From Thiohalomonas sp963783235 (GTDB lineage: Bacteria > Pseudomonadota > Gammaproteobacteria > Thiohalomonadales > Thiohalomonadaceae): DNA of 64,000 bases. Positions 43,715 through 52,257 of this stretch are shown here, piece after piece. The DNA is taken from assembly GCA_963783235.1 (NCBI GenBank), contig CAWAMN010000002.1, positions 1,240,001 to 1,304,000 on the forward strand. The letters run 5' to 3'. The notes beneath the pieces are model-generated. The model did not search any database, had not been told where the DNA came from, and saw only the letters and a program-made list of their open reading frames with translations. Both the position numbers and the translations under genes were made by a program. Each line of letters begins with the position of its first letter. The first letter of the stretch is position 1.

Positions 43715-44848
43715 TTAGCCGCGCGCGGCGGCCATGCTGTGCCGGAAACGCAGCAGTGCCAACAGGAACAAGGCGACTCCGATCCCAGCGGTGACCGAAA
43801 GCTCGACCCAGACCTCCGCCAGTGTGGCTCCGCGAAAGATCACCGCCTGCGCAACACTGACGAAATGGGTTGAGGGCGAGAGCTGCATGAGCCACTGCAG
43901 CACTACCGGCTGTGCTTCGAGAGGGGTGTTGTTGCCGGATAGCATATTCATCGGAATCACCACCATGACGGCCAGCAAACCCAGCTGAGGCATGGTGCGG
44001 GCCACCGTGGCCAGGAAAATGCCGATGGAGGTGGCGGCGACGAGATAGATCACAACGCCGGTGAACAGCAGCGGCAGAGAGCCTGCGATGGCCTGGTCCA
44101 GGACCCCTCTCACGACGAGCATCAGGGAGGTGATAACGACCGCCGTCATTACCAGGGCGGTGGCCCAGAGCTTCCCCAACATGATTTCCACGGAAGTGAC
44201 AGGCATCGCGAGTGCGTGCTCGATAGTGCCATGCTCGCGTTCGCGAATAACGGCGGCACCGGTCAGTAGGACCGTGAGCAGGGTGGTATTATTGATCAGG
44301 GCCACCAGCCCTTGAAATCCGGCGGGCACCAGGTTGGGGTTGAACTTCGTCCTGACCACCAGCTCCGCCGTTACCGAATCCTCCCGCCGGGTCTTCTCCA
44401 GAAACTCCTTCACCTCTCCCCTGACGATACGCTCGATGTAACCGGCGCCGATGCCGGCCTGCTTCATTCGTGTGGCATCGACAAGGAGTTGAACGTCCGA
44501 TGGTCTGCCGGCTATCAGGTCTCGCTCGAACGCCTCCGGAATGACCAGAACGAAGGTGATCTCACCCCTGTCCATCAGTGGCTCGGCAGCAGACAGGGCG
44601 ACATCTTGTGGCGGCCTGAAGTACGGCGGATAAAAGGCGTCGGCTATTCGCTCCGACAACGAGGAACGATCCTCATCGACGATGGCGATGCGTGCATTGT
44701 GCACGGAGGCATCCCCTGCGCCCCGGCCGGGCGTGATAACACCGACGGTAAACGCCCACACGATCAGAAACAGAAGCACCGGATCGCGCCGAAGGCTGCG
44801 AATCTCCTTGACGCCCAAATCAAAGATATTTCTCAGCCGCCGAATCAT
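43715..44848 (-). CDS. ABC-2 type transporter permease
   Basis: A 377-residue ABC-2 permease (YhhJ/YbhR-like): one N-terminal helix, a large periplasmic domain (about 45-180), then five to six helices with the family motif REREHGTIEHALAMPVTSVEIMLGK. Last gene of an HlyD / ATPase-permease / permease exporter operon. Its ATG overlaps the stop of the ATPase gene by one base. Confidence 0.9.
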   Translation of the reverse strand: MIRRLRNIFDLGVKEIRSLRRDPVLLFLIVWAFTVGVITPGRGAGDASVHNARIAIVDEDRSSLSERIADAFYPPYFRPPQDVALSAAEPLMDRGEITFVLVIPEAFERDLIAGRPSDVQLLVDATRMKQAGIGAGYIERIVRGEVKEFLEKTRREDSVTAELVVRTKFNPNLVPAGFQGLVALINNTTLLTVLLTGAAVIREREHGTIEHALAMPVTSVEIMLGKLWATALVMTAVVITSLMLVVRGVLDQAIAGSLPLLFTGVVIYLVAATSIGIFLATVARTMPQLGLLAVMVVIPMNMLSGNNTPLEAQPVVLQWLMQLSPSTHFVSVAQAVIFRGATLAEVWVELSVTAGIGVALFLLALLRFRHSMAAARG

Positions 44849-47511
44849 CAGCGCTCCTGTTTTCTCAGAAACAGCAGGCCAAGCAGCGTGAACAGCGGCG
44901 CCATAACGGCCAGCACCTGGATGAAGGGGAGCAGACCGCCAAATCCCAGGCCCTTACTGAACGCACCGACACTGGCCTCGATAAAGTAGGTGGTCGGGTA
45001 ATGGTTGCCGATAAATCGCGCCGGACCCTGGAGCGAATGAACGGGGTCGATGAGCCCCGAGAAGTTGGTTGCCGGGAGTAACGTGAGGATACCGGCGGCA
45101 AATAGCGCCGCTATCTGGGAGGTGGTGAAGGAGGAGACCAGGATGCCGATTCCGGTAGCGGCGGTGACATAGAGCAGAGCGGCTAGCGTCAGAGCGGCCA
45201 AGCTCCCTTTGAAGGGCACTCCGAAAATCGTGACCGCCATTAGGACCAGAACGGCATAGTTGACCATCGCCAGCAAAATGTAGGGTAGCTGTTTGCCAAG
45301 CAGGAATTCGAAGCGGGTGACCGGCGTAACGTACAGATTGGTAATCGAACCCAACTCCTTCTCGCGAACGACGCCGAGTGCCGTGAGCAGGGCGGGAATG
45401 ACGATAAGGAGGAAGCCGATGATCCCGGGCACCATGGCAGCGACGCTCCTGAAGTCCTCGTTGTAAAAAAACCGGGTCTCCACATCGACGGGCAGCGCCT
45501 CGACCGTGCCTCGCTCTGCCGCCAGCTCTTCCAGGAAGCGCGTATGCAGCCCCTGCGTATAGCCCCGAATCGTTTCGGCCCGGAAGGGGTTGGTGCCGTC
45601 GACCCACGCCGCCGCCTGCGTGCCGGTGCCCCGGCGCAAATCCCGGCCAAAACCGTCCGGGATTTCGATGGCCAATGCCAGTTCGCCGTTGCGCATGCGC
45701 CGGTCGAGTTCTTCGCTGTTCCGGATCGACGCCTGCTCATTGAAGTAGCGCGAACTGGCGACATTCTCGATATAGGCGCGGCTCTCGGGCGTTCGGTCCT
45801 GGTCCAACACCGCAAACGGCAAATCCTCCACATCGAGGCTGATGCCGTAGCCGAAAGCAATCATCAGAACGACGGTGCCGAACAGGGCGAATACCAGCCG
45901 GACCGGATCGCGGAGCAGTTCGAGGGATTCACGACGCCCGTAGGCATAGGTCCGCCTGATGTCGAACAGGCGGGCGAACACCGATGCGCCGGTTTTTGGC
46001 GGTATCGAGGCGGCGGCGGTGGCCGCTTTTGCTTCGCTCTGCGGTGGCAGACCGGCCTCCGGCGCAGCCTCTTGGAGATAGCCGACAAAGGCCGCTTCGA
46101 GCGTTGTCGCGTTCTTCTCCTGTTTCAATTCGTCGGGGGTGCCGATCGCGAGCACCCGGCCGGCGTGCATCAGGGAGATACGGTCGCAGCGGGCCGCCTC
46201 GTCCATGAAGTGAGTGGAGACGAAGATAGTGACCCCCTGGTTTCGCGAGAGGTCCAGCAGCAGCTCCCAAAAGCTGTCTCTCGCCACCGGGTCGACACCG
46301 GAGGTGGGCTCGTCAAGGATGAGGATTTCCGGGCGGTGGATGATCGCAACCGCGAGGGAGAGGCGTTGGCGTATCCCCATCGGCAGCGACCCGGCCAGCT
46401 TGTCGAGATAGGGGGAGAGCTCGAAGCGCTCAACCAGTTGCGCGATACGCGACGCGACCTGATCGGTGGGCAGGTGAAACAGCCGCGCATGCATCGTCAG
46501 ATTCTGCCGCACGGTCAGTTCGTGATAGAGCGAAAAATCCTGTGACATGTAGCCGATGCGCCGGCGGGTCTCGATGTCACTGGCGTCAACCGGTTTGTCG
46601 TACAGCCACGCCCTGCCTTCGGTCAGCGGCAGCAGTCCGGTGAGCATCTTCATGGTTGTGGTCTTGCCGCAGCCATTGGAGCCGAGAAAGCCGAAAATCT
46701 CGCCGCACCCGATGTTGAAGGAGACATGGTCCTGCATCGAGAGCACCTTGTGGGTTGTTCGGCGCTCCTCCGGTAGCAGGCGGATGAATAGCTCATCCAG
46801 GCTCTCGGCGGCGGTTTGCGCCATCAGGTCGTTCAGGCGGCCCTCTGCAAGGATGCGTCCCGAGTCCATGACGATGACCTGTTCGAGGGTCCTGGCCTCT
46901 TCCAGGGAGGCGGTCGCCACCACAATGGTCATGCCCCGGCGGCGGGTCCGGAGGCCCGCGATGAGTTCCCAGAATTGGCGGCGGGAGAGCGGATCGAAGC
47001 CGGTGGTGGGTTCATCCAGGATCAGCAGGTCGGGATCATGGATGAGGGCGCAACAGAGCCCGAGCTTCTGTTTCATGCCGCCGGAGAGCTTTCCGGCAGG
47101 CCGGTCACGAAAAGGGCTCAGGCCGGTTGCGGCAAGGAGCTCTTCGATCCGCCATTGCCGTTCGGCGCGGCCCTGGCCGAACAGGCGACCAAAGAAGTCG
47201 ATATTTTCGGAAATGGAGAGGTTGAGGTAGAGGTTGCGTCCAAGCCCCTGGGGCATATAGGCGACGCGGGACTGAATGGCGGTGCGATGGCGGTGGTCGC
47301 GCATATCACCATTGAGAACCCGAAGGGTTCCCTCTTGCAGCTTGCGCGCGCCCGCAATCAGGGAGAGGAGCGTGGATTTTCCGACACCATCCGGGCCGAT
47401 GACACCCATAAGGGTCCCGGCCGGAATGCTCAACTCGATATCCGCCAGCGCCGCGGTACCGCGGTAGCGGTGGCTCAAGTTTCTGGCCCCGACCGCCTCG
47501 TCCATGATCAA
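44848..47511 (-). CDS. ABC exporter: two ATPase domains fused to a permease
   Basis: An 887-residue RbbA/YhiH-like protein. ATPase 1 (about 5-225): Walker A GPDGVGKSTL, signature LSGGMKQKLGLC, Walker B LLILDEPTTGFDP. ATPase 2 (about 250-480): Walker A GSNGCGKTTT, signature degraded to LPMGIRQRLSLA, Walker B ILILDEPTSGVDP. A linker follows, then an ABC-2 permease (about 510-887) with REKELGSITNLYVTPVTRFEFLLGK. With the separate permease and the HlyD protein it makes a complete tripartite exporter core, probably for drugs or dyes. It overlaps the HlyD gene by 4 bases. Confidence 0.93.
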   Translation of the reverse strand: MIMDEAVGARNLSHRYRGTAALADIELSIPAGTLMGVIGPDGVGKSTLLSLIAGARKLQEGTLRVLNGDMRDHRHRTAIQSRVAYMPQGLGRNLYLNLSISENIDFFGRLFGQGRAERQWRIEELLAATGLSPFRDRPAGKLSGGMKQKLGLCCALIHDPDLLILDEPTTGFDPLSRRQFWELIAGLRTRRRGMTIVVATASLEEARTLEQVIVMDSGRILAEGRLNDLMAQTAAESLDELFIRLLPEERRTTHKVLSMQDHVSFNIGCGEIFGFLGSNGCGKTTTMKMLTGLLPLTEGRAWLYDKPVDASDIETRRRIGYMSQDFSLYHELTVRQNLTMHARLFHLPTDQVASRIAQLVERFELSPYLDKLAGSLPMGIRQRLSLAVAIIHRPEILILDEPTSGVDPVARDSFWELLLDLSRNQGVTIFVSTHFMDEAARCDRISLMHAGRVLAIGTPDELKQEKNATTLEAAFVGYLQEAAPEAGLPPQSEAKAATAAASIPPKTGASVFARLFDIRRTYAYGRRESLELLRDPVRLVFALFGTVVLMIAFGYGISLDVEDLPFAVLDQDRTPESRAYIENVASSRYFNEQASIRNSEELDRRMRNGELALAIEIPDGFGRDLRRGTGTQAAAWVDGTNPFRAETIRGYTQGLHTRFLEELAAERGTVEALPVDVETRFFYNEDFRSVAAMVPGIIGFLLIVIPALLTALGVVREKELGSITNLYVTPVTRFEFLLGKQLPYILLAMVNYAVLVLMAVTIFGVPFKGSLAALTLAALLYVTAATGIGILVSSFTTSQIAALFAAGILTLLPATNFSGLIDPVHSLQGPARFIGNHYPTTYFIEASVGAFSKGLGFGGLLPFIQVLAVMAPLFTLLGLLFLRKQER

Positions 47512-48500
47512 TCTTCAGCGGCAGGTGGCTGCAGATCTTCCGGCCATTCGCTGCCGGGTTCGACACGCACATAGAGCGTGCCGGGGACCCCGGTCGCTAT
47601 GCTTCCCAGACGCTCTTCGAGCAGACTCGGGTCCACATGAGCCCTGACCCGGAACATCAGCTTTTCGCGTTCGCTCTCGGTTTCGACCTCCTTCGGTGTG
47701 AACTGGGCCTCCGGAGAGATAAACGACAGGCGGGCGGGTAGCGGTACTTCGGGGCGCGCATCGAGCACGATGCGCGCTTCTGAACCAACGCTTATCTGCC
47801 CGGCGTGTTGAGTGGGGAAAAAGGCGGTCATATAGATGTCGCTCCGATCGATGAGCGTCAAAACCTTCCCACCTGCGGGAAGGACTTCACCCGGTTCGGC
47901 CAAGCGATAAAGCACGCGTGCCGTGATGGGAGACGTGAGGATACTGTCGTCCAGTTCGGCCTGGATCGCGTCGATTTTTGCCCGGGCCGCCGCGATGGAC
48001 GCTTCGGCTTGGCTTACAGAGGCTCGGGCGGCAGCCAGTGCAGCCCTTTCGCTTCGCAGCCGGCTACGGGCCAAATCGGCCTGCTGCCGGGGAATGAGCT
48101 TCTGGTCGAGCAGGTTTTGACTGCGGCTGAACTCGGCGGCCGCAAATTCAACAGCACTCTCCTGCTGCGCAACATTGGCTCTGGCGGCGTACATGGCCTG
48201 CACGGCTTCCTGGAATTCGGCCTGAGCCTGGCGAAGGTCCGCCTCCAGGCCGGTCACGTCCATCCGGGCAACCACCTGGCCCTTTCGGACGCTATCGCCC
48301 TCCGATACCAGTACTTTGCTCAGGCGTCCGGCAAATTTGGTGGCGATATCGATCTGGGTCGCCTCCAGACGCCCATTGGCCGAGGCAATTCCTTCGGGTA
48401 GATCGGGACGCCCGACCCACTGAACGGCGAGGATGAGAGCAAGCAGGAGGAGGAGTGCGACTGCCGCAGTGATCAGCCATCTTCGCCGGGAACGCAGCAT
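47508..48500 (-). CDS. HlyD-family periplasmic adaptor
   Basis: A 330-residue membrane-fusion protein: N-terminal anchor helix (about 8-27), biotinyl/lipoyl half-motifs ATKFAGRLSKVLVSEGDSVRKGQVV and ILTSPITARVLYRLAEPGEVLPAGG, and a coiled-coil hairpin between (about 75-190). YhiI/YbhG-like. First gene of the exporter operon; no outer-membrane channel gene is adjacent, so a shared TolC is likely. Confidence 0.92.
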   Translation of the reverse strand: MLRSRRRWLITAAVALLLLLALILAVQWVGRPDLPEGIASANGRLEATQIDIATKFAGRLSKVLVSEGDSVRKGQVVARMDVTGLEADLRQAQAEFQEAVQAMYAARANVAQQESAVEFAAAEFSRSQNLLDQKLIPRQQADLARSRLRSERAALAAARASVSQAEASIAAARAKIDAIQAELDDSILTSPITARVLYRLAEPGEVLPAGGKVLTLIDRSDIYMTAFFPTQHAGQISVGSEARIVLDARPEVPLPARLSFISPEAQFTPKEVETESEREKLMFRVRAHVDPSLLEERLGSIATGVPGTLYVRVEPGSEWPEDLQPPAAED

Positions 48501-48522
48501 CTCGGTGGGGCCTCTTCAGCTT

Positions 48523-48678
48523 GTGGTCCATGTGGGAAATGGCGGGGCTCCCTTCGGCCGGCACCCTCGGCGGCGTTGCGGTCGCTTGAATTGGCTGCGG
48601 CCAGTCCTGCGCTCCTGCGCCTTGCCGAGGGCGCTTGTGAGACCGGCTGAGTGTCGCACTATTTTCCCCACGGACCAC
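48523..48678. mobile_element. Degenerate single-cassette miniature element
   Basis: Ends GTGGTCCATGTGGGAAAT and, reverse complemented, GTGGTCCGTGGGGAAAAT resemble those of the element at 48819. Inside, a CCCTCGGC / GCCGAGGG repeat encloses a minus-strand core that is very close to the core of the 48819 element (GGCAAGGCGCA, GAGCGCAGGACT, AATTCAAGCGA, GCAACGCC). It lies upstream of the HlyD gene, so it may affect that operon's promoter. Confidence 0.75.
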
Positions 48679-48818
48679 TGGGCGACGCATCTGCGCCACC
48701 ACCGTGCGCAGACAGTAGTGAGTATAGTCACCGACCTCGGAGGGTCGCATCGGGGCACAGGTGCCCGGCTATGCTGACGGCTAACGGTGGTCGGAAGAGG
48801 TGAAGACCAATGCGTCTA

Positions 48819-49080
48819 GTGGGCCATGCGGAAAATAGTGTAACTCTCAGCCGTTCCACAAAGCCCATAGGCAAGGCGCATGAGCGCAGGACTAGCGGGC
48901 CTAATTCAAGCGAGTGCAACGCCGACTATGGGCTTTGTGGAACGGCCCGGAGGGAGCCCCGCCAAGGAGCCAATGCCGCGTTGCACTGCTTGAAAAGGGC
49001 TCGCCATTCCCTGTGCAGTGCGCCTTGCCTTGGCTCCTTGGCGGGGCTCTGAGTGTCACACTATTTTCCGCATGGCCCAC
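48819..49080. mobile_element. Composite twin-cassette miniature element, copy 2
   Basis: A 262-base element flanked by TA (48817-48818, 49081-49082) with perfect 23-base terminal repeats beginning GTGGGCCATGCGG. Cassette 1: perfect 20-bp repeats at 48851-48870 / 48926-48945 around a plus-strand core. Cassette 2: perfect 20-bp repeats at 48954-48973 / 49030-49049 around a minus-strand core. No coding capacity. Same architecture and nearly the same length as the element at 31239, with different repeat sequences. Confidence 0.93.
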
Positions 49081-49913
49081 TAGCGTTTCGGCTAGCACTG
49101 ATCATCACGATGGTCACTCTCTTCGCCTGCGCAGGTACCGGCGGGGTGGAACAGGCCGGCGACACATATGGGCCGGCCACGGAGTCGGCGATCAGTATCG
49201 ACGGCGATATCGGCCTTTCATCGCTGGTTTCACTAAGCGACGCCCATTTTCGGAAGATGGCGGACTCCTTCCACGTGCTCGCCCTCAGTGGTGCTGCGCA
49301 GTCCGGTGATTGGGCGCAGATCAAGGGGCCCTTGGCGGAAGTGGCGAAACGAAATGTCGCCGCACTGAATTGGTTTGCCCTTCCCAATGGCTCCTACTGG
49401 AGCGTGCAGAACGGCAAAGAACCCGGAAACCTCGCGCAGCGAGACTACTTCCCCGGGGTCCTGTCGGGGCAGACGGTCATCGGCGAGCTGGTGGTCAGTA
49501 AGAGTACGGGCGAGCCGGCTGCCATTGTGGCGGTGCCCGTTCATGGAGAGGCGGGTGCGGTGGTTGGTGTCCTGGGTGCGTCGGTCTACCTGGACCGGCT
49601 GTCAGCACGCTTGAGCCGGGAGATGGATTTGGAGGACGGCGTGATCTTCTACGCGTTCGACCATACCGGGCGACTTTCCCTGGAATGGGACCCCGGCCTG
49701 ATCTTCCTTGAACTGGGGAAAACAGCTGAGGAAGAGCCGGTTAGAGCCGTAAAGGAGATGCTGTCCAAAGAGCAGGGGATGGTGAGTTACCGCTTCCGGG
49801 GCAGGGAAAGGACGGTGCTATTCCGTCGATCACCGGTAACCGGTTGGTGGCATGCTTTCGGGGTCGTTCCCGAGGGCAGAGAAAGAAGTCCTGCATCGCC
49901 GGGCGCGGATTGA
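49053..49913 (+). CDS. Cache-domain lipoprotein, start displaced by an inserted element
   Basis: A periplasmic lipoprotein with one Cache-type sensor domain (about 45-270): DAHFRKMADSFHVLA, LNWFALPNGSYWSVQNGKEP, LAQRDYFPGVLSGQTVIGEL and VVGVLGASVYLDRLS. No membrane-spanning output domain follows. Lipobox LFAC. The element at 48819 splits the gene: without it, ATG at 48810 reads MRLAFRLALIITMVTLFAC. The current best start is GTG at 49053 inside the element's terminal repeat, giving a longer but still usable signal sequence. Confidence 0.78.
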   Translation: MSHYFPHGPLAFRLALIITMVTLFACAGTGGVEQAGDTYGPATESAISIDGDIGLSSLVSLSDAHFRKMADSFHVLALSGAAQSGDWAQIKGPLAEVAKRNVAALNWFALPNGSYWSVQNGKEPGNLAQRDYFPGVLSGQTVIGELVVSKSTGEPAAIVAVPVHGEAGAVVGVLGASVYLDRLSARLSREMDLEDGVIFYAFDHTGRLSLEWDPGLIFLELGKTAEEEPVRAVKEMLSKEQGMVSYRFRGRERTVLFRRSPVTGWWHAFGVVPEGRERSPASPGAD

Positions 49914-49960
49914 AAATCTGATTTGCACCCCGCTCGGGATTTTATCTGTTCGGTGCTCTA

Positions 49961-50107
49961 GCAGGCTGTTGAAAAAGGTTTTTATCCCTTCTCCCTGAGG
50001 GAGAAGGTTAGGATGAGGGGGGGGGGATAAAATCAGTAACTTACCTTTTATTGAATCCCCTCACCCCAGCCCTCTCCCTCTGGAGAAGGTGTTTTTCAAC
50101 AGCCTGC
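49961..50107. mobile_element. Miniature inverted-repeat element, GCAGGCTGTTGAAAAA family
   Basis: A 147-base element flanked by TA (49959-49960, 50108-50109) with perfect 16-base terminal repeats GCAGGCTGTTGAAAAA. An inner inverted repeat of the type GAGGGAGAAGGTTAGGATGA / CCCCTCACCCCAGCCCTCTC nearly fills it. No coding capacity. It sits between the Cache lipoprotein and the cupin gene. Confidence 0.9.
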
Positions 50108-50125
50108 TAGTGGGCCATCGCTTCG

Positions 50126-50536
50126 TTGTCGGCGGTGTCTGCGTCAGGCGATGAATACGGAGGGCAGATCACCTTCCGGGAAATCGCAAAGACCACAGTC
50201 ACTGCCGGTGGCGAGCCCGTCAACTATCCGCGTACCGACAAGCCGGAAGTGACGGCCAACGTCGTAGAGCTAGCACCGGGAGCGGAAACGGGGTGGCATT
50301 ACCACCCAATCCCGGTCGATGGATATATCATCCGAGGCACGCTCGAGGTGGAGAGGAAAAATGGCGAAGTCATCACCTACCACCAGGGAGACGCAATCAT
50401 CGAGGCGGTGGACTCCTTACACAACGCGCGAAACACGGGCATTGATCCCGTTGAAATGGTGGCGTTCTATACGGGCGCGCAAGGAACCGCCAACACGGTG
50501 ACCACTTCGGAAGCGGGGGAGCCCGGGGCCGGCTGA
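50126..50536 (+). CDS. Cupin-domain protein with truncated 5' end
   Basis: A small cupin: WHYHPIPVDGYIIRGTLEVE (metal-binding His pair and Glu region) and GDAIIEAVDSLHNARNTG. The frame is open only from 50111 and reads WAIASLSAVSASGDEYGG, which looks like the end of a signal peptide whose start is missing. The only start-like codon is TTG at 50126. A sequence matching an element end (TAGTGGGCCAT) begins at 50108, so the 5' end was probably removed by element activity. Probably a periplasmic cupin, now expressed poorly or not at all. Confidence 0.7.
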   Translation: MSAVSASGDEYGGQITFREIAKTTVTAGGEPVNYPRTDKPEVTANVVELAPGAETGWHYHPIPVDGYIIRGTLEVERKNGEVITYHQGDAIIEAVDSLHNARNTGIDPVEMVAFYTGAQGTANTVTTSEAGEPGAG

Positions 50537-50603
50537 GTTTCCCGGGCGAACGCGCGGCAGGGAGCGGCACAACGTTTACGGAACCATCAAGACGGAGGCA
50601 AGC

Positions 50604-51035
50604 ATGAAAGCGGACAATCAGACTACGTCAGAGGTGAAAGATACCCTCAGCCGATTCGCTGACGCCTTTGCCAAGCGGGATCTGGACAGCTTGAAAGCCA
50701 CGCTCGCCCCGGATCCCGACGTGACATTCTTCGGCACCGGCAGCGATGAAGAGCGAGTGGGCCTGTCCGAGATCGGAGAGCAACTGCACCGAGACTGGTC
50801 GCAAAGCGAATCGGCATCGATCGACTGGGGCGGAGTCTCTGTTTCCAATGCGGGACCGGTGGCCTGGGCGGCAGGTGATGTCACACTGAGGGCAAAGACG
50901 AACGGCAAAGAGATAACGTTTCCCGGGCGGGTGACTGCTGTCATGGACAAACGCGATGGCCACTGGCTGATAGATCAGTGGCACCTGTCCGTCCCCATGT
51001 CCGGACAGGAAAAAGGACGCTCATTTCCGAGCTAA
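50604..51035 (+). CDS. SnoaL/NTF2-like protein
   Basis: A 143-residue NTF2-like fold protein of the SnoaL_3/DUF4440 group: DTLSRFADAFAKRDLDSLKA, DVTFFGTGSDE, AWAAGDVTLRAKTNGKEITF then GRVTAVMDKRDGHWLIDQWH. No signal peptide. 67 bases after the cupin. Function cannot be predicted from the fold. Confidence 0.83.
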   Translation: MKADNQTTSEVKDTLSRFADAFAKRDLDSLKATLAPDPDVTFFGTGSDEERVGLSEIGEQLHRDWSQSESASIDWGGVSVSNAGPVAWAAGDVTLRAKTNGKEITFPGRVTAVMDKRDGHWLIDQWHLSVPMSGQEKGRSFPS

Positions 51036-51351
51036 TAGGCGTCGAACAAATGGCAGGCCACCGCTTCGCCCGGAAACGCGTGGTCTGCACTTTGAAGGCA
51101 GTGGTTGCCAGATGCTCCACCGCTTCTCGCAACCGTTCTACCGGACCAGGCGCTGCGAGGGGTTGTGCTCGCCGCCTCGGCTGACGTATCGGAGGTATAG
51201 CTGCGAATCGAGTTTGAGGCGGCCACGCCTGCGGTCATCGCTGCACTATGATCAATGGGGCCAAAACCGACCGGACGCTATTGAGGATGCGCTGGGCAAC
51301 CGACCTGAAACGGTTTTGGCATACCACATGACATCAGAAAGGAACTCTCTC
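51036..51351. other. Intergenic region, possible gene remnant
   Basis: 316 bases without a clear gene. On the minus strand 51039-51080 reads PGEAVACHLFDA then a stop, which faintly resembles the end of peptide-ABC-transporter ATPases, but nothing upstream supports it. It presumably contains the promoter of the next gene. Confidence 0.3.
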
Positions 51352-52257
51352 ATGGCACGGAAGTCCCTTCTCCCGCCAGGCGGCGCATGGCACGCCCTTT
51401 TGATCGCAACCCTTGCACTGTTTTCCCTCGTCACGGCCGGTTCGGCACGGGCCGAAAAGGCGCTCAGTCACGAGCAGCTCTCCGCTTTCGTGAAACGGGC
51501 CGCCCACAAGCTGGAGCAGGAAGGTAGTGCGGCGTTCGACGATTTTCGAAAGCGAGGGGGTAAATGGTTTCAGGGGGACCGCTACATCTTCGTGTGGGGC
51601 CTGGACGGCACAAGGTACGTCTACCCACCGGACCCTTCCGGAGAGGGAAAGAACATGCTCAGCCTAAAGGACGTCAACGACAAACCGATCGGCGTCTGGT
51701 TTGTGGAGCAGGCGGCTATAGAGCCCGGTCACGGATGGGTCCACTACCAATGGCCGAAGCCAAACGAGCTCTTTCCCTCATGGAAGTCGACCTATATCCA
51801 ACGGGCCGTCGCTCCCGACGGCGAACGCTACCTGGTCGGCTCCGGACAGTACGACATGCCGATGACACGGGCTATCCTGGTCGAACTGGTCGACCACGCG
51901 GCCAAGATCCTGGAAGAGCAGGGCCAGACCGCGTTCTCCCGGTTGCGCGACGCATCGGACAAGTTCATCTTCATGGACACCTATGTCTTCGTGCTGGAAA
52001 CCGACGGGACCGAACTGGTAAACCCGGCATTCCCCAACCTGGAGGGGCGCAATCTCATAAACTACGAAGACGCCGCCGGCAATCGCCTTGTGAAGGAGAT
52101 GATCACCCGAACCGCGGAAGGGAGCAGCGCCTGGGTGGAGTACTTCTGGCCCAAACCCGGCTCCGCCGAGCCGGTGCGCAAGGTAGCTCACGTACGACGC
52201 GTGCGCGTCAACGGTGAAGAGTGGATTGTCGGTGCCGGAATGTATGAGCCGAGGTAA
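51352..52257 (+). CDS. Secreted protein with two tandem Cache domains
   Basis: A 301-residue periplasmic protein: signal peptide (about 1-34, ends GSARAE), then two repeats of a single-Cache type 2 unit (about 38-170 and 172-300). Each has the pattern YIFVWGLDGTRYVYPP...GKNMLSLKDVN...WVHYQWPKP and YVFVLETDGTELVNP...GRNLINYEDAAG...WVEYFWPKP. No transmembrane or signalling domain follows. It resembles the extracellular part of chemoreceptors as a free protein. GGAA precedes ATG 51352. Confidence 0.85.
   Translation: MARKSLLPPGGAWHALLIATLALFSLVTAGSARAEKALSHEQLSAFVKRAAHKLEQEGSAAFDDFRKRGGKWFQGDRYIFVWGLDGTRYVYPPDPSGEGKNMLSLKDVNDKPIGVWFVEQAAIEPGHGWVHYQWPKPNELFPSWKSTYIQRAVAPDGERYLVGSGQYDMPMTRAILVELVDHAAKILEEQGQTAFSRLRDASDKFIFMDTYVFVLETDGTELVNPAFPNLEGRNLINYEDAAGNRLVKEMITRTAEGSSAWVEYFWPKPGSAEPVRKVAHVRRVRVNGEEWIVGAGMYEPR

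Noticed and set aside
48870..49049. Integron attC sites as an explanation for the element cassettes
   Set aside because: attC sites have conserved ends and variable centres and follow gene cassettes. Here the stems vary, the centre is conserved, and no integrase is nearby.
51032..51238. C-terminal end of a peptide-transporter ATPase on the minus strand
   Set aside because: Only a 12-residue similarity (PGEAVACHLFDA); the upstream sequence does not continue the family.
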